From positions 486,312 to 550,311 of the forward strand of contig JXTB01000283.1 in assembly GCA_002914805.1 (NCBI GenBank): DNA of 64,000 bases. The letters are read 5' to 3'. The notes below the pieces were generated by a model that saw nothing but the letters and a program-made list of their open reading frames with translations, was not told the origin of the DNA and searched no databases. Positions 25,270 to 37,735 of the stretch are shown piece after piece. Within the stretch, counting starts at the first letter, position 1. Each line of letters opens with the position of its first letter. Origin of the DNA: Parasponia andersonii. Lineage: Eukaryota; Streptophyta; Magnoliopsida; Rosales; Cannabaceae. The translations under genes and the position numbers were made by a program.

Positions 25270-25930
25270 GATTATTCTCTTCTTTAGGTATTTTTGTAAT
25301 TTCGGGATTTTAGAGGTGTACATGGACTCCTAAGGATATTTTGGGAATTCTAACTCTTCTGGAGGCATTTTAATAAATTCGGGTCTTCTAGGGATCTAAC
25401 GGGACTCCTAGGAGTATTATGGGGTTTCTAACTCTTCTATGGGTGTTTCTATAATTTCAGGTCTTCTAAGAGTGTATTGGGACTCGTAGGGTATTTAGTA
25501 ATTTTAGGGTCATTTACGGGTACATCAAGTCTTTTAGGGTTATTTGGAATTCTATACATTTATGTCTCATCACAGTATTTTTGTCATTTTATGTTTTATA
25601 TTATTAAGTATTATTTATTACTCAATTTTATTTTTCTACAACTTTAAGTGATAATATTTTAAGTGACAACAGAAAAAGGAACGTGTATTGGGTATTTTGG
25701 GGATATTTTGGGAATTCTATATCTATTACCACCATCTCGGGTACTCTAAGGGTATTTTGGAAGCTCTAACCTTTCTAGGGGCTTTTCGTAAATTTGGATC
25801 TTCTAGGGATGGATTGAGTGTCATAGGGTTATTTCGGAAAATCTACATCTTTTATTGGTATCTCATGTACTCTAGGATTATTTTGGGAATTTTAACATGT
25901 TTTATGTCTTATAGAGGTATTTTATCATTT
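25270..25930 (-). repeat. Degenerate minisatellite in the 5' region of CACTA copy 1
   Basis: About 660 bases are built of diverged units of roughly 80-100 bases. Recurrent phrases are TCTTCTAGGG, GGTATTTTGGGAATTCTA and AATTTCGGG / ACTCCTAGG. The equivalent place in copy 2 (about 56860-56985) has only about two units, ending in the same unique sequences, so about 500 bases are specific to copy 1. It lies upstream of the transposase start. Confidence 0.75.
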
Positions 25931-26067
25931 TTAGGTATCATATGATTATTTTTTATTTGATCAAATTTTTTTATTTATTATGATTTTAATCTAATATTAA
26001 AAATTATTATATATATATTGTGAAATCTAAAATTTTTAAGGGATAAAATTTCAAGTGCCAACAAAAA

Positions 26068-26143
26068 AGGAGGGACTTGTACCGCTTTTAGGGGATCCTA
26101 ACTACTAAAGATCCTCCAAAAGACGGTACAAATTTCCCCCTCT
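26068..26143. repeat. Hairpin-forming inverted repeat, CACTA copy 1
   Basis: Two arms of about 30 bases (containing ACTTGTACCGCTTTTAGG and CCAAAAGACGGTACAAATT) are separated by about 12 bases. The same structure is found in copy 2 at 56632-56708. It lies about 1.35 kb upstream of the transposase start codon, within the presumed leader intron. Confidence 0.85.
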
Positions 26144-28552
26144 TTTTTTGGTGTTCAATATTTTATTACATATTTTGGTGCATTAAAATGATAAACACAT
26201 GTTTCAAAAATTATGTTTAACAAGCTGTACACATGACACCGAGTACCAAGAGGTGTACACACTAAGTGTGCACACTCGGCACTTAATTCTAAGTGTATGC
26301 ATATATGTGCATACAAAACACTTGGTGCCAAGTGTGTATACATTTTCACAACAAAATCACCTACATTATAATTTAAATATAAAACTAAAAAATATAGATA
26401 ACTATAAAAACTAGAAAAAAAAATCAACCAAACAAACATAAGAGTATAATATCCAAAACGTACAACAATCAATAGATACTAGTGAGTAAAAATAGAAAGT
26501 ATAACTCATACATCCAAATCTGAAACCCCACATTGGACATATATCATGATCATTTTTCCTTTTTCATGTGATACATAAATATTTTCTCAATTAAGGGTCC
26601 AATATGCTCAACGAAGAGACATTACTGTGAAAATGGGCATATCTAAAAATTAAATGGGCTACTTAAGATGATAAATCGAATTAAATATATTTAGACCTGA
26701 CCTGAAATAAATTCAAACTTCAATTACTGTAATTCAAAGTTTAAGTTTGCATAAAAGACATTATTTTCAAGAATCAATATATAGTATTTGGTAAATAAGT
26801 TCCATAGTTCCCAACATTAGGTAATACTTTCCAACTCCACAAGAATATAAATGTAATATCAAGTTTCAACGGCAAGGTTTGGAGAGTAATGAAAATGAAC
26901 TGAAAATATTGTATCCCTCTAATATATAAGTTTCAATGGCAACTATTATATCATGGGTATAATTCCATAACATAGTCATGATACATAAATTCATTTACTA
27001 TTATATTCATTTAAGAAAAACAAACTGAAACTATTGATTATGAGAATTAACCAAATTTTGTTCCGTTAAAAAGAAAAATTACATTTTTTTTCAACCTAAA
27101 AATTACAAACTTAATCTACCGATTCACAAACTAACAGTAGTCTATTCATTACTTATTGATATACATTCTCCACTTTTTAGATACCATTAATATTAATATA
27201 TATTTATATATCTAATCTTTAAGTGACTATTAAATTCATTGCACAGTCACCAATTTTCTATCTTTGTATTCATCTGCTTTGCTATTTTTTAGTTAGATAG
27301 TTAAATGATGTATGACACATAATTTACTTGTGGTGTATTATAAAATATAAGTTAGAGTTCATTTGATCTTTATTGAAAAACCTACTTCAATTTTGAAGAA
27401 AATTTCCTCTGTTTAGTGATCTGATGCGTAAAAGAGTAAAGTAAATCTTTAAACAACATAAATATAATATCTGTGCGTTTTATTTTTAATAAGGTACATA
27501 ATGGTAAAAAAGTCTTAGAAAGCTTTGAAAAAGGACAAAAAAAAGAACAAAACAAAGAAAGAAAAGCAAACGATAGACATGGAAAAATAATACATTTAAC
27601 ATATTTCTCTTGCAACATAAAAGAAAACATGACAAAAGTAAATCTTATTTCGGTCTAAATCACTTCATATCAATGAAAAACTATGATTCTATTCATGTGT
27701 AAGATAGAAATCTTTAACTCATCCTTGTCATGTTTTATAACTATTAGAATTAGAATACCACAGAAACTCTTTTCCAGTTATTGCTAACTTATATTATTAT
27801 GCAAGTATGGTACTTGAGGCTAGCTCATATAGTTGAGTAGGTAAGTATGTGCTTTGGAATTCAAATCCCCGTGAATGTATCTTAAAATAATTGTTAAGTA
27901 AGTATGAGTATTCACAATAATTAACAATTAAAATGAAAAATGAAATTGTCAAAAAGTTATGAGTCCTATAGTCTTTCCTCATCGATTTATCACTCTTAAG
28001 TTTTTTTTTTTTTTTGTAGTGTTTAACTCTCAACTTATTCTCTTATTATTATTATTATTTTGGTAATCCAACTTATTCATTTTGTAACAATAGGGTCATT
28101 TGTCACTAATTCTGTCAAAAAAAAGTTAATCCATTGGGCACAAAAATAACTTCCCCTGTCTTACAAATGCACTCTATGGATTTTTTTTTTCCAAGTTTTG
28201 GTTGCCATTAAAAATTAAATAAACATGAAAAAATAATACACATGATGACATATAAATTATTATGGATGGTAGTAGAAAAATTTACCAGCGGTAAACTGAT
28301 GAACCACAAGACGACATCCATCAGACAGTTTTCGTAACAGATGAAATTTAAGTAAAACAGGAAATTTTCGTATTATCATTAATCAAATTAAAACTAAAAG
28401 TTTCTCAACTAGATAACACAAGAATCACCTGATCAGTAACCATATCAGAAATCAGATCCAAGACATATATAACACAATAATATCACAAAATTATCACAAA
28501 TCATAAAATTAAAAAAAAAATAAATACATAAAATCAGTTTCAGAAGCACTTA

Positions 28553-28840
28553 CCTTTCAAACCACAAGATCACTGAGAAAAGGAGATCACGAGCCCAAAA
28601 AACCAAGCAAAATAAACTGAGACTAAGCAAAAGAGAAAGGAACCGAGAGTAAAAGAGAGAGGGCGACGGAAGAGAGAAGGGCGATAAGGAAGGAGTGATG
28701 GTGAGGGAAGAGTGGCGGAAGAGAGAGAAAGGAGTGGCGAGAGAGAGAGAGACTATGAGCGATGAGAGAAAAGGGAAAAAGGGACTGCGGCTAAATTGAG
28801 ACTAAGGTAAAGAGAGGAATAGGATTTTGTTGTAAAATTT
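28553..28840 (-). promoter_or_regulatory. Presumed 5' leader exon of CACTA copy 1
   Basis: Read on the minus strand, a CT-rich stretch (TCTCTCTCTCTCGCC and related runs) ends with GTGGTTTGAAAG followed by GTAAGTGCTT, a textbook splice donor at about 28553. This looks like an untranslated first exon spliced over a long intron to the TNP2 gene. No acceptor was proved. The sequence is not homologous to the corresponding leader of copy 2. Confidence 0.55.
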
Positions 28841-28854
28841 TTTTATTAATTGTT

Positions 28855-29188
28855 TATTAACTTTTTCCGACGGAATAAAGACTCTCCCTCAGCAAAGGTA
28901 CCTTAAAATTTCTTTAATTTTAGATAAAAAAATAATAGGCGCCAAATATTAATTATTTTTACGGTAAGGTGACACGCGTTTTTTTCAATATTTTTTTACC
29001 GACGGAAAATAAATTATCCGTCGATAAATGACAAATATACCAATGCGGGCCTGTCGGCATAGAGTGCTCATAATTGAATTTTTTTAGACAACTTTTACCG
29101 ACGAATTTCAGCCTAACAAGTCGGCAAATATACATTTTTCCAAAGAATTTTATATAGTCTATAAGTGAAAGTCTGCTTTCTTATAGTG
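28855..29188. repeat. 5' subterminal repeat array of CACTA copy 1
   Basis: Read from the 5' end (minus strand), motifs TTTGCCGAC, TTCGTCGGTAAAAG, GCCGACAGG and TTTCCGTCGGTAAA occur repeatedly within 330 bases of the terminus. The same motif type marks the 5' end of copy 2 (53899-54080). These are candidate binding sites for the transposition machinery. Confidence 0.75.
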
Positions 29189-29560
29189 TTTATATATGAC
29201 AAGTGGATCAATAATTTAGCTTTAAATACCTTTGTTCCACTTTTAAATATGACGCAATGCTACAGAGAAAACCTTTGTCAATGTGTCCTAGCATCAGCAA
29301 AAGATGTCCAAAACCGCATTGGAAAGATGTGCAGCCAAAGCTCCGTCGATAAAAGTAAATTGCTAATGCATACATAAAGCACGTCGACGGAGACCCATTC
29401 ACCGACGTATTTATCGCGTCGTCATAAAGCAAGCATCGATATAATCATACCTAATTTTTGAAGTTGTTCAACCTTTTACTGACGCATTTTCCTGAAACAC
29501 ATTGGCAAAGGAGTGTATTACGAGCTGACGCAATAAACCCATTAATAATTTTTATTTAAT
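29189..29560. repeat. CACTA subterminal-type repeats outside copy 1
   Basis: Directly beyond the right target duplication are more motifs of the 3' subterminal type: CTCCGTCGATAAAAG, CGTCGACGGAG, CACCGACGTATTTATCGCG and TTTTACTGACGCA. They do not belong to the element ending at 29188 and probably come from an older related element into which copy 1 inserted. The AT-rich DNA to about 29800 resembles the sequence inside the 3' end of copy 1. Confidence 0.55.
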
Positions 29561-30881
29561 GTAACAGGGTTTACAAAAACAATTTTTTTATTTAAATAAA
29601 CCAATTTAGTTAATTAATATATATATTTTCATCTCAAACGAGATTAAAATTAAACAATATTAATTAAAGAAACATATAAGTTCATCGATTATAGTATAAT
29701 AAAGTATAGTACAAATTGTTTATGCATAAATCAAATTATAAAGCACAGGTGTGAGTTCTTATAATTCTTCGTCATTATAGTAAAAACCCGCAGAAGAAAA
29801 ATAGACGTGGTTCTCACGTTAAAGGTGAATCACTATTATAAATTGTGTACAATAAAAAAAATCGTGCGTGAGCCACCTAGAATTAGTGGGGCCTATTTCC
29901 TCTTTTGTTGATGTTATATATTCCAGGAATAGCTACAAAAATTCCTATCATAGGGCCTTTACCAAACCAATTCGTAAAGATCGATGCACAACTGCTAGGT
30001 TAATCACGATATATTGGGCCATAATCCCCCTTTTTTTTTTTTTTGGTTTGCCTATAAGTATTTGTTTTTATATCTATTGTTATCGTGATTTGATCTGAGT
30101 AATATACATATTATTTAATATTTTTTTATTTTTTATTATAAAAAAATATATATGACGAATTTTAATTGGATAAAAATAATATTTATAGATAGATAAATAA
30201 AAAATAAATTTTTTGTATTAGATTAATACTCGTATATATCATATGTACATAACTCTCACCAAATATATAAAATCTTTATTAATTGGCCTTGTCTTTCTCT
30301 CAAAATTAAGCTAGCATCTCTCCTCGGAAGCTTTTGGAATTAAAAGTTAAATTATAGATGTTATAAGTATTAACTCCTCAACTAGAGAATTAATTCCTTA
30401 GGAAGAAGGTCTTTATATATAATATTTACTTTTCTAAGAATCGGATTGTGATAGAGTTTGGTTACCAGGGCTTCGTGTCTGTGAAACTGGAAGTGATGAG
30501 TCTCTAACAATGAATGCAAGGTTTCAACCTGAATTATTAGGGAAAAAAATTTTTTTTAGATCTAAATTTGGATGCGCTTCTATGATTGAGGTTGAGAGTA
30601 CTGGCATTTGCATATTTTGTCTGGCATTGCTCTTAGATGATTGTCTATTGAAATTCGATAAAGCCACAACTGAAGAACTTTTAGATATTTTATTAATGTT
30701 TTGAGTAATCTCAATCTTTCTCAAAATTGCTTGACTTTGTCTGTTTATATATGTCTATTATGAAAATTTGTTCTCACCATCTTCTATTTGTTCGTCACTA
30801 AGTTATCTTTCTTTAGTATGTAAAAAGATTTGTTATGACCTTTTTATATTCTTACGGAATATAATTAATTATCCAATTAAT
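29561..30881. other. AT-rich DNA, no gene recognised
   Basis: Short frames at 29868-30098 and 30510-30704 have no recognisable motif or plausible splice structure. A GC-richer phrase at 29860-30020 and another near 30450-30650 may be transposon or gene fragments, but neither could be identified. Confidence 0.45.
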
Positions 30882-32110
30882 TGTGTAAGGTGAATATGCA
30901 GAAAATTATGATATGGATGTTATAACATAGACAAATAAAAAAAAATTTGACACACAATATTTTTACTTGGTTCAACTATCTCCCAATAGTCTGCATCTAA
31001 GGACGCCCAGAGAAATAAACTTATTAGTAAAGAATAATGTGAGTACAAATACCAATCAAATTTAAAAGACTCCCTCTTTTAAATATTACAACATGCCAGT
31101 ACTCCTTTACTAATCTGTCTAGCGAACTCCCCTCAACTTGATGTGATTCCTTCCGTCTGACTCCCTTCAAATTTCACAGAACCTGTCTTCTCCCGAAGTA
31201 CTCGTACTTCTCCCGAAGCACTCTCATGACTAAGAATCTCTCCTTGTCTCACAATAGATTTATCAAAGTAATGCTCTAACTGCAATCTTAAACATACATG
31301 GCATACATAGGACTCTAGCCTAGACACTTATTTATAGTGCTTGAGCTCTTCCAATCTTTGACAATTTGCAAAACACGTTTTCTTCATCATAAATGTTGAT
31401 TGGAAACTAATTAGATCAGTCAATGATAAGATTTTCGCAATCAAGGTTGATATGAAATTATTGCTGATTTTGCACAGTGATGTTACAATATCGGCTCTGT
31501 CTAAATAGCCAGATTTGTAACCTTTCTAAAACAAGTTTGATTTATTACCTAAAATAAAAATTCCATTTTTTGTACAAATCAATCAAATAAAAGATATTCA
31601 CACACAAAAGAAATCAACTAAAAATTAATAAGGAAACGACACATCAAGAGATATAATTTACTACTCATAAAATAAGGTAGTTTCTATAAAACGCAAGCTA
31701 TCAAAGTAATCAGATTAAACTAGCCCAAAAATGATAATCTGATTTATTAAAATCAAATTGATTATTTCTAGAAATATTAACCAATTAATATTGTTAATCA
31801 CCTAATAATCAATCTTCATTAAAACACACCTAAATAAGAAAGAAATATGTGAATAAAATTTTCCTATAAGGCAAACAATAACCATTGATATTTCTGATTA
31901 AAACCCAACTAATTAAACAGATTTTCAATCATAAGACAACTGTAAAACTCGGACTAACATGTTAAAAAATGCAAGGTCAAATATTATAGTGATGTTGCAA
32001 CATTAACCCAGAATCACTGTCAGTCAACACAGATAGTGATATTGCAACATCTCAAATGATAACAGACTTTACCCTTTCATGATTAATTCGGGATAAAGAG
32101 TCACTATAAC
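30882..32110 (-). repeat. LTR-like block, probably solo or truncated copia LTR
   Basis: The block starts TGTGTAAGGTGAATATGCAG, then shows the LTR-like phrase TTTTACTTGGTTCAACTAT plus ATCTAAGGACGCCCAGAG, analogous to the first copia LTR. On the minus strand, ACTATAAATAAGTGTC at about 31335 is a TATA-like promoter. The phrase TGATGTTGCAACAT and variants recur at about 31480, 31990 and 32040. No internal coding region follows. If it ended at 31755 it would have an AATTG duplication on both sides (30879-30883, 31756-31760), but the repeats past that point argue for a longer block. The right boundary is uncertain. Confidence 0.45.
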
Positions 32111-32223
32111 AACTAAGATAAGCTTCTTGTATAGTTTAAGGGTCACCATATTATGGTTCAAGATGGGGATGGTGAGAATAATATGAAAAATATTATCATA
32201 TTATCTTATGATAGAGCAATAAG

Positions 32224-32881
32224 TATTGGAAAATGACATGATGATATGTCATTTTGATGATATGAAAGGTCTTGATAGATTTGTATTTTTCTTCGTAAGG
32301 GTATTGAAATCGTGTATTCACACACTCAAAATTATACTTAGGTAAATGAGAAATTGATCTCTGAAATACTTTCAATGAATTATAAATTTAATGGAAATTG
32401 ACAAGAATCTCACATGGCATGAGAATGAAGTTTTTAGGCTATAAGGCCTATATACAAAGAGGATATACAAGAATCCCACATCGACGAAGAATGAAAGCTT
32501 TAGCATTTTCAGAGCCTGTATAAAGAGGCTTCCTCCTCCTTTTTCCAACACATAAAAAATATCTAGTTCTCTAGGCTTCCTAAATTCTTGTTCTTTATTT
32601 TATTACTTGTTCTTTGAGTTCTAAGGGTAGTATTCTTCGAGGGTGATAGAGTCTGAGCAAGCTTAGTTTACCGAGAGTAATAGCATGGTACTTAGCTTAC
32701 TACTCATTTAGCCGTTGTATCATAGGAGACAAATATTTATTGTATCATAGGAGACAAATATTTATTAATCTCAAGTACTAACGAAGAGGGAATGACTGTT
32801 TTAAAAAAATTGCGTCAAACACAAGCTTCAATTTGTATTTTTTAAGATTGTTTCTTAATTCACTTTCAATTCTGTTTCTTT

Positions 32882-32917
<36 letters not shown>

Positions 32918-32956
32918 TTATAAATATATATCACATTGTATATATTTTGCTTAACA
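32224..32956 (+). repeat. 5' LTR of the second copia element
   Basis: It starts TATTGGAAAATGACATG (TGTTGG in the other LTR) and ends GCTTAACA. It contains a 25-bp tandem duplication (32716-32740 and 32741-32765) absent from the other LTR, and a (TA)n tract at about 32885-32915 that is short in the other LTR. Both changes arose after insertion. Confidence 0.88.
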
Positions 32957-33282
32957 ATCTTAAAATAGAATCGAGTTAAGGAAGAAATGGAATTAAAGAG
33001 ACATTCCTATTGAAAAAATATTTGGTGGTGTGATCTTCATAGTTATCATTTTTTGTCTAAAGAGATTGGGCTTGAAGTAGAAGCAATTGTGATCGCTCCA
33101 CGTCTTTTCTGAGAATTTTCATTAGAAAATTTTGTCTAAAGAGGCTGGATTTTAAGTGGGATTTGACTGTGAAGTCTCTAGTCTTTCCTAGGTATTATCT
33201 AAATAGTTCTGTTTAGATACTCACAAATTGAATATTATTTTCCAATTTTGGGAAGATAATAGTTTGGTTTGGTATTTTAGAG

Positions 33283-34560
33283 ATGACAACTAGTTCAAAT
33301 AACATTGTTATGGCTCTAGTTACAACCCCTATTTTGACTCACGTGCTTATTCCTTTAAGCCATGCTAAGAAGCCTGAGAAGTTCAACAGGCTAAACTTCA
33401 AGAGGTGGCAATAAAGGATGTTTTTCTGTCTGACTACCTTAAATCTAGTAAAGTTTTTGACTGAAAATCCACCTACTATAAAAAAGGATGAGTAAGATAT
33501 CCAAGTCATTAGTGCGATTGATGCTTAGAAGCATTCAAAATTCCTGTACTAAAATTATATTATAAATGGGTTATCTGATTCTCTTTACTATGTGTATCAA
33601 GAGAAATGAATAACTAAAGAATTATAGGATTCTGTAGATGGAAAATATCAAACAGAGGGTGTCGAGTCTAAGAAATTTGTGTAGGTCATTTCCTTGATTA
33701 TAAGATTGTCGACTTAAAAACTAGGATTAGTCAAGTATAAGAGATCTATCTGATCTTAGTTGAGATTCATGCATAGGGAACAGTAATTAGTGAAAACTTC
33801 TAAGTTATTATTATTATTAAAAATTAACCTCTTACGTGGCAGGATTTCAAAAACTACCTAAATCACAAGCGAAAGGAAATGAGCATAGAATATTTAATAA
33901 TTTGATTTCGAATCAAAGAAAACAACAAAGGATCTGAGAAAAGATGGCTCATTTTAGATGGGGTTAAGGCCAATATGGTGAAGCATGGTAAGAATTCTAA
34001 TAAGAACAAATTAGGTTAGTGGTCTATGTTAGGATCTAATAGTAGAATTTCCAAGAAAAAGAAATTTCAAGGCAAATGCTTCAATTATGACAAAGTAGGT
34101 CATAAGTTTATAGACTGTAAGCTACCGAAGAAGAAGAAGAACCACGAGGTGAATATGATAGATTGCATTACTCAAGATGTTTCTGACATAAGTCTCTCTG
34201 TAGTAGTTTCAGAAGTAAACTTAGTCAAGTCTAACCTAAAAGAATGGTAGATTGACATTGGTGCTATAAGGTACATTTACTCAAATAAGGAGATGTTCAA
34301 TTCCTTCAAATCAAGTAATAGAGAGAAATTGTACATGAGAAACTCTGCCATAACTCAAATTGAGGGACAAGGAAAGGTGATCCTAATGATGACATCTAGG
34401 ATAGATTTGACTTTGAACAATTTCTTGTATATGTCAGAAATTTGTAAGAAATTGATGTTTGGTTCTCTACTTAATAAATATAGATTTCGCATGGTATTCA
34501 AGTCAGATAAAGTTGTATTATCTAAGAATAGATTATTTGTGAGAAAGATTTTGTAAATGG
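33283..34560 (+). pseudogene. Gag and protease remnant, second copia element
   Basis: ATG at 33283 gives MTTSSNNIVMALVTTP and then HAKKPEKFNRLNFKRWQ, the usual capsid start, followed by a stop. After several broken stretches, 34026-34250 carries the nucleocapsid knuckle CFNYDKVGHKFIDC, with Tyr in place of the second Cys of CX2CX4HX4C. The protease follows directly (IDIGAIRYIYSNKEMF; the family form is IDSGATRHI..), so Ser-Gly and His positions are altered. It was once part of a single gag-pol frame. Confidence 0.85.
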
Positions 34561-34699
34561 AGGGCTGTTTAAGCTTAATATTATGATTGTAAAGCCAAAG
34601 ATTAATAAGATTATTAATTTTTCTGTTTACTTGGTTGAGTCTTCAAATTTATGGAATGGTAGACTATAACACATTAATTATGATAGTTTACTTAGATTA

Positions 34700-37161
34700 A
34701 TTAACTTGATTAATTAACTTAATATCATTATTTGATTCTAAACATAAGTATGAAACTTGTGTTGAGGTAAAAGTGATAAGGTCATCATTCCAAATAATTG
34801 AAAAGAACACATAACCTTTTGATTTAATTCATAATGATATTTGTGACATAAAATACAAACAAACAAGAGGCAGGAATAAGTATTTTATCACTTTTTTCGA
34901 TTATAGCAATAATTTTATGTGTATTTATTGTATAGGAAGGATGGATCAATAAAGAAGTTTAGTCTTTATAAGAATAAGGTTGAAAATCAACTTAATAAGA
35001 AGATTAAAATGCTCCAAAGTGATCATGAAGAATAGTATGAACAACTTTTGGAGAGTTTTGTGCATGACACGGAATAATACAAGAAGTCCTCTGCCTCATT
35101 CTTTGAAGAAATTGATGAATACAATGTTATTGAGTCCTAGGTTACCCCAGAACATGCAGGGGGTAGAGGGAAGCTATTTTGACAGCTAATTACGTTTTAA
35201 ATAAGGTAACCTATAAAAAAAGAAGAAAAAACATCTTATGAATTGTTGAAAAGAAAAAAGTCTTTCTATAACTACTTACGAATATGGGGGTATCTTGCCA
35301 AAGTGACGGTTCATACACCTAGAAAGTTGAAAATAGGATCGAAGATTATTGATTGCATTTTTATTGGTTATGCACAAAATAGTAGTATTTATCGACTTCT
35401 TGTGTTTGAGTCGCAAATCCCAAACATACACAAAAATACGATAAAAAAATCTAGAAATGTATGGTTCTTTGAACATATATTTTCATTTAGATCCAAAGAA
35501 AAGTCAAGTTCATTCAAACGAACATATAAGACTGCTACTAAGAGTAGTCAAGGCCAAAAACACGAGGAAGATATTGATGAAGAGCCTCGATATAGCAAAA
35601 GAACTAAAATAGAAAAGTCTTTTGGTCCAGATTTTTTGACCTATTTTCTAGAGACTGAACGTCAAACATTTGAACAAGCTATAAGCTCTTTAAAATGGCC
35701 TTCATAGAATAAAGTCATTCAAAGTAAAATTGACTCCATCATGAAAAATTATACTTGGGAACTGGTAGATTTTCCTCCAAGCTGTAAACCACTAGAGGAT
35801 AGATTTTCAAGAGGAAAATAAAAACAGATGGATCAATTGATAAGTATAAGTTGAGGCTTGTAATCAATAGTTATGAATAATGAGAAGACCTTGATTATTT
35901 TGATATATATTCTCTTGTGACAAGAATAATATCTATAATGATTATACTTACAATAGCAACTTTTGGCAATCTTGAAGTACATCAAATAGGTATAAAAAAA
36001 GCTTTACTGAATAGATATTTAGATGAAGAAATCTATATGGAATATCTTGAGGGTTTTTCTACTTCAAAGTAAGAAAAAAAAGTCTACAAATTAGTAAAAT
36101 CGCTATATAGTTTGAAACAGGCACCAAAACAATAGCATGAAAAATTTGATAAGGCTATGTTGGAAAATAGATTTAAAATCAATGAATGAGACAAATATAT
36201 TTATGTCAAAGGCCCCGAGAATGATTACATCATTTTGTATCTTTACGTTGACGATATACTTATCTCCGTAGTAACGATAAGATGATCAAATCCACTATAG
36301 ATACGTTGAATTCAAGATGTGACATAAAAGAAATAGATTTAGCCAATGTGATATTTAGAATTAAATTCTCAATAACTTCAGATGGACTCATTCTAAGTCA
36401 ATCATATTATGTGGATAAAATTATAAAAAAATTCAACAAGGATGATTTTGGAATAGCTAAAACATTAATAAATACAAGTAAACATCTATCAAAAAATAAG
36501 AGAAAAAATATCTCTCAAGTAGAGTACTCTTAAGTGCCTAGAAGTCTAATATACTTAATGAGCTGTACAAGACTAGATATAACCTACACAGTTAGTAAAC
36601 TGAGTAGATATATGAGTAATCTAAGAGTTGAACACTAGAAAGGAATAGAAAGAGTATTGAGGTACTTAAGATATACTCGTAACTATGGACTCACTATACC
36701 AGATATCTAGTAATTATAGAAGGATATAGTAATGCAAACTGAATATTTGACATAAAATACTCAAAGTCTACAAGTGGTTTTGTATTTTAGCTAGAAGGTG
36801 CAACCATCTTAGGGAAGTTCTCTAAAAAAATAGTTATAGCTAGATTCATTATGGAATCTGAGTTTATAGCTTTAGATTAGCGTAGTGAAGAAGCCACTTC
36901 TTAAAGAATATTATGAGGTGGCTAAAACCTGTGCCACTTATATATATTCATTGTGACAGTCAATCTGTGATTGTATAATAGCAAGTCTAGACATATACAT
37001 CGTAGACATAATACTATTAGACAACTATTCTCAATTAGAATTATCATTGTTGATTATGTGAAATCAAGGGATAACATTACGGATCCACTAACCAAGGAAT
37101 TAGACAAAGAGTTAGATGAGAAGTCATCAAGGGGAATTAGACTAAAGCTCATGAAAGAATA
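34700..37161 (+). pseudogene. Integrase, RT and RNase H remnant, second copia element
   Basis: The integrase end and linker are at 35243-35707: LRIWGYLAKVTVHTPRKLKI and IDCIFIGYAQNSSIYR, typical of copia integrase C-termini. The reverse transcriptase follows: NYTWELVDFPP at about 35750, LYVDDILIS (the YVDD catalytic box) at about 36240, and YYVDKIIKKFNKDDF at 36282-36533. RNase H ends at 36971-37162 with KSRHIHRRHNTIRQL and NITDPLTKELDKEL. Stops and frameshifts occur throughout, including within the catalytic core. Confidence 0.85.
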
Positions 37162-37735
37162 AGTCTTTACAAAAGAAACCCAACCTAATTGATTAGAGAT
37201 CCTAATATCTAGGTTCAAATAGAGAACATAATTGTAAAAAATTAATTAAATCATTGTAGGGATTTATCTTCCCATTCATTCCTATAATGAAAAAGTGATA
37301 CCCATAGGAAATTGGATAAGCTATACTTTTAATGATTCTTATGTATTGAGAATCCGAGCAGAGTAATATGGGTTACTCTTGATTAAGATATCACTTATAT
37401 AAGAGAAAAATAGGATTATTTCTAAGGGAATTTTATAGAGCTTAATTCTTAAAATCTCTCGCAAAACCATGCATATGTTTATGGTAAAAACGAACATAAT
37501 CATGAGAACTGAATTATGTCAAGAAAGACTCTTGTGTGAGGTGTGTCATCATTTACATAAAAAGCAGATAATTCAAGGATATTACATCTACTAATCAGCT
37601 AATAAAGTAAACATATTTTTAAAATAGAAGGTTTAAAGGATAACACCTACCTATTCTATGTAGGTTTCTACTATTGAACTCTATCACTAGGTCTAGAGTC
37701 ATCGTCTCCTTAGTCAATTCATTTATATGGGGAAC

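Larger units (their letters stand above)
18821..29188 (-). mobile_element. CACTA (En/Spm) DNA transposon, copy 1, full length but defective
   Basis: The element starts CACTACAAGAAA at 18821 and ends TTTCTTATAGTG at 29188, whose reverse complement is CACTATAAGAAA: 12-bp terminal inverted repeats with one mismatch. Both sides carry TTT (18818-18820 and 29189-29191), the 3-bp duplication expected for this superfamily. Subterminal arrays of short GC-richer motifs occur at both ends. Inside, on the minus strand, are a 5' leader (about 28840-28553), a TNP2-type transposase (24715-21165) and a Transposase_24-type gene (21062-19522). All genes are interrupted, so it could move only if helped by an active relative. 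Confidence 0.93.

Noticed and set aside
27816..27890. tRNA-like boxes (GGCTAGCTCATATAGTTGAG and GAATTCAAATCCCC)
   Set aside because: The A- and B-box spacing is suggestive of a SINE remnant, but there is no cloverleaf, no poly(A) tail and no target duplication, so neither a tRNA nor a SINE can be supported.
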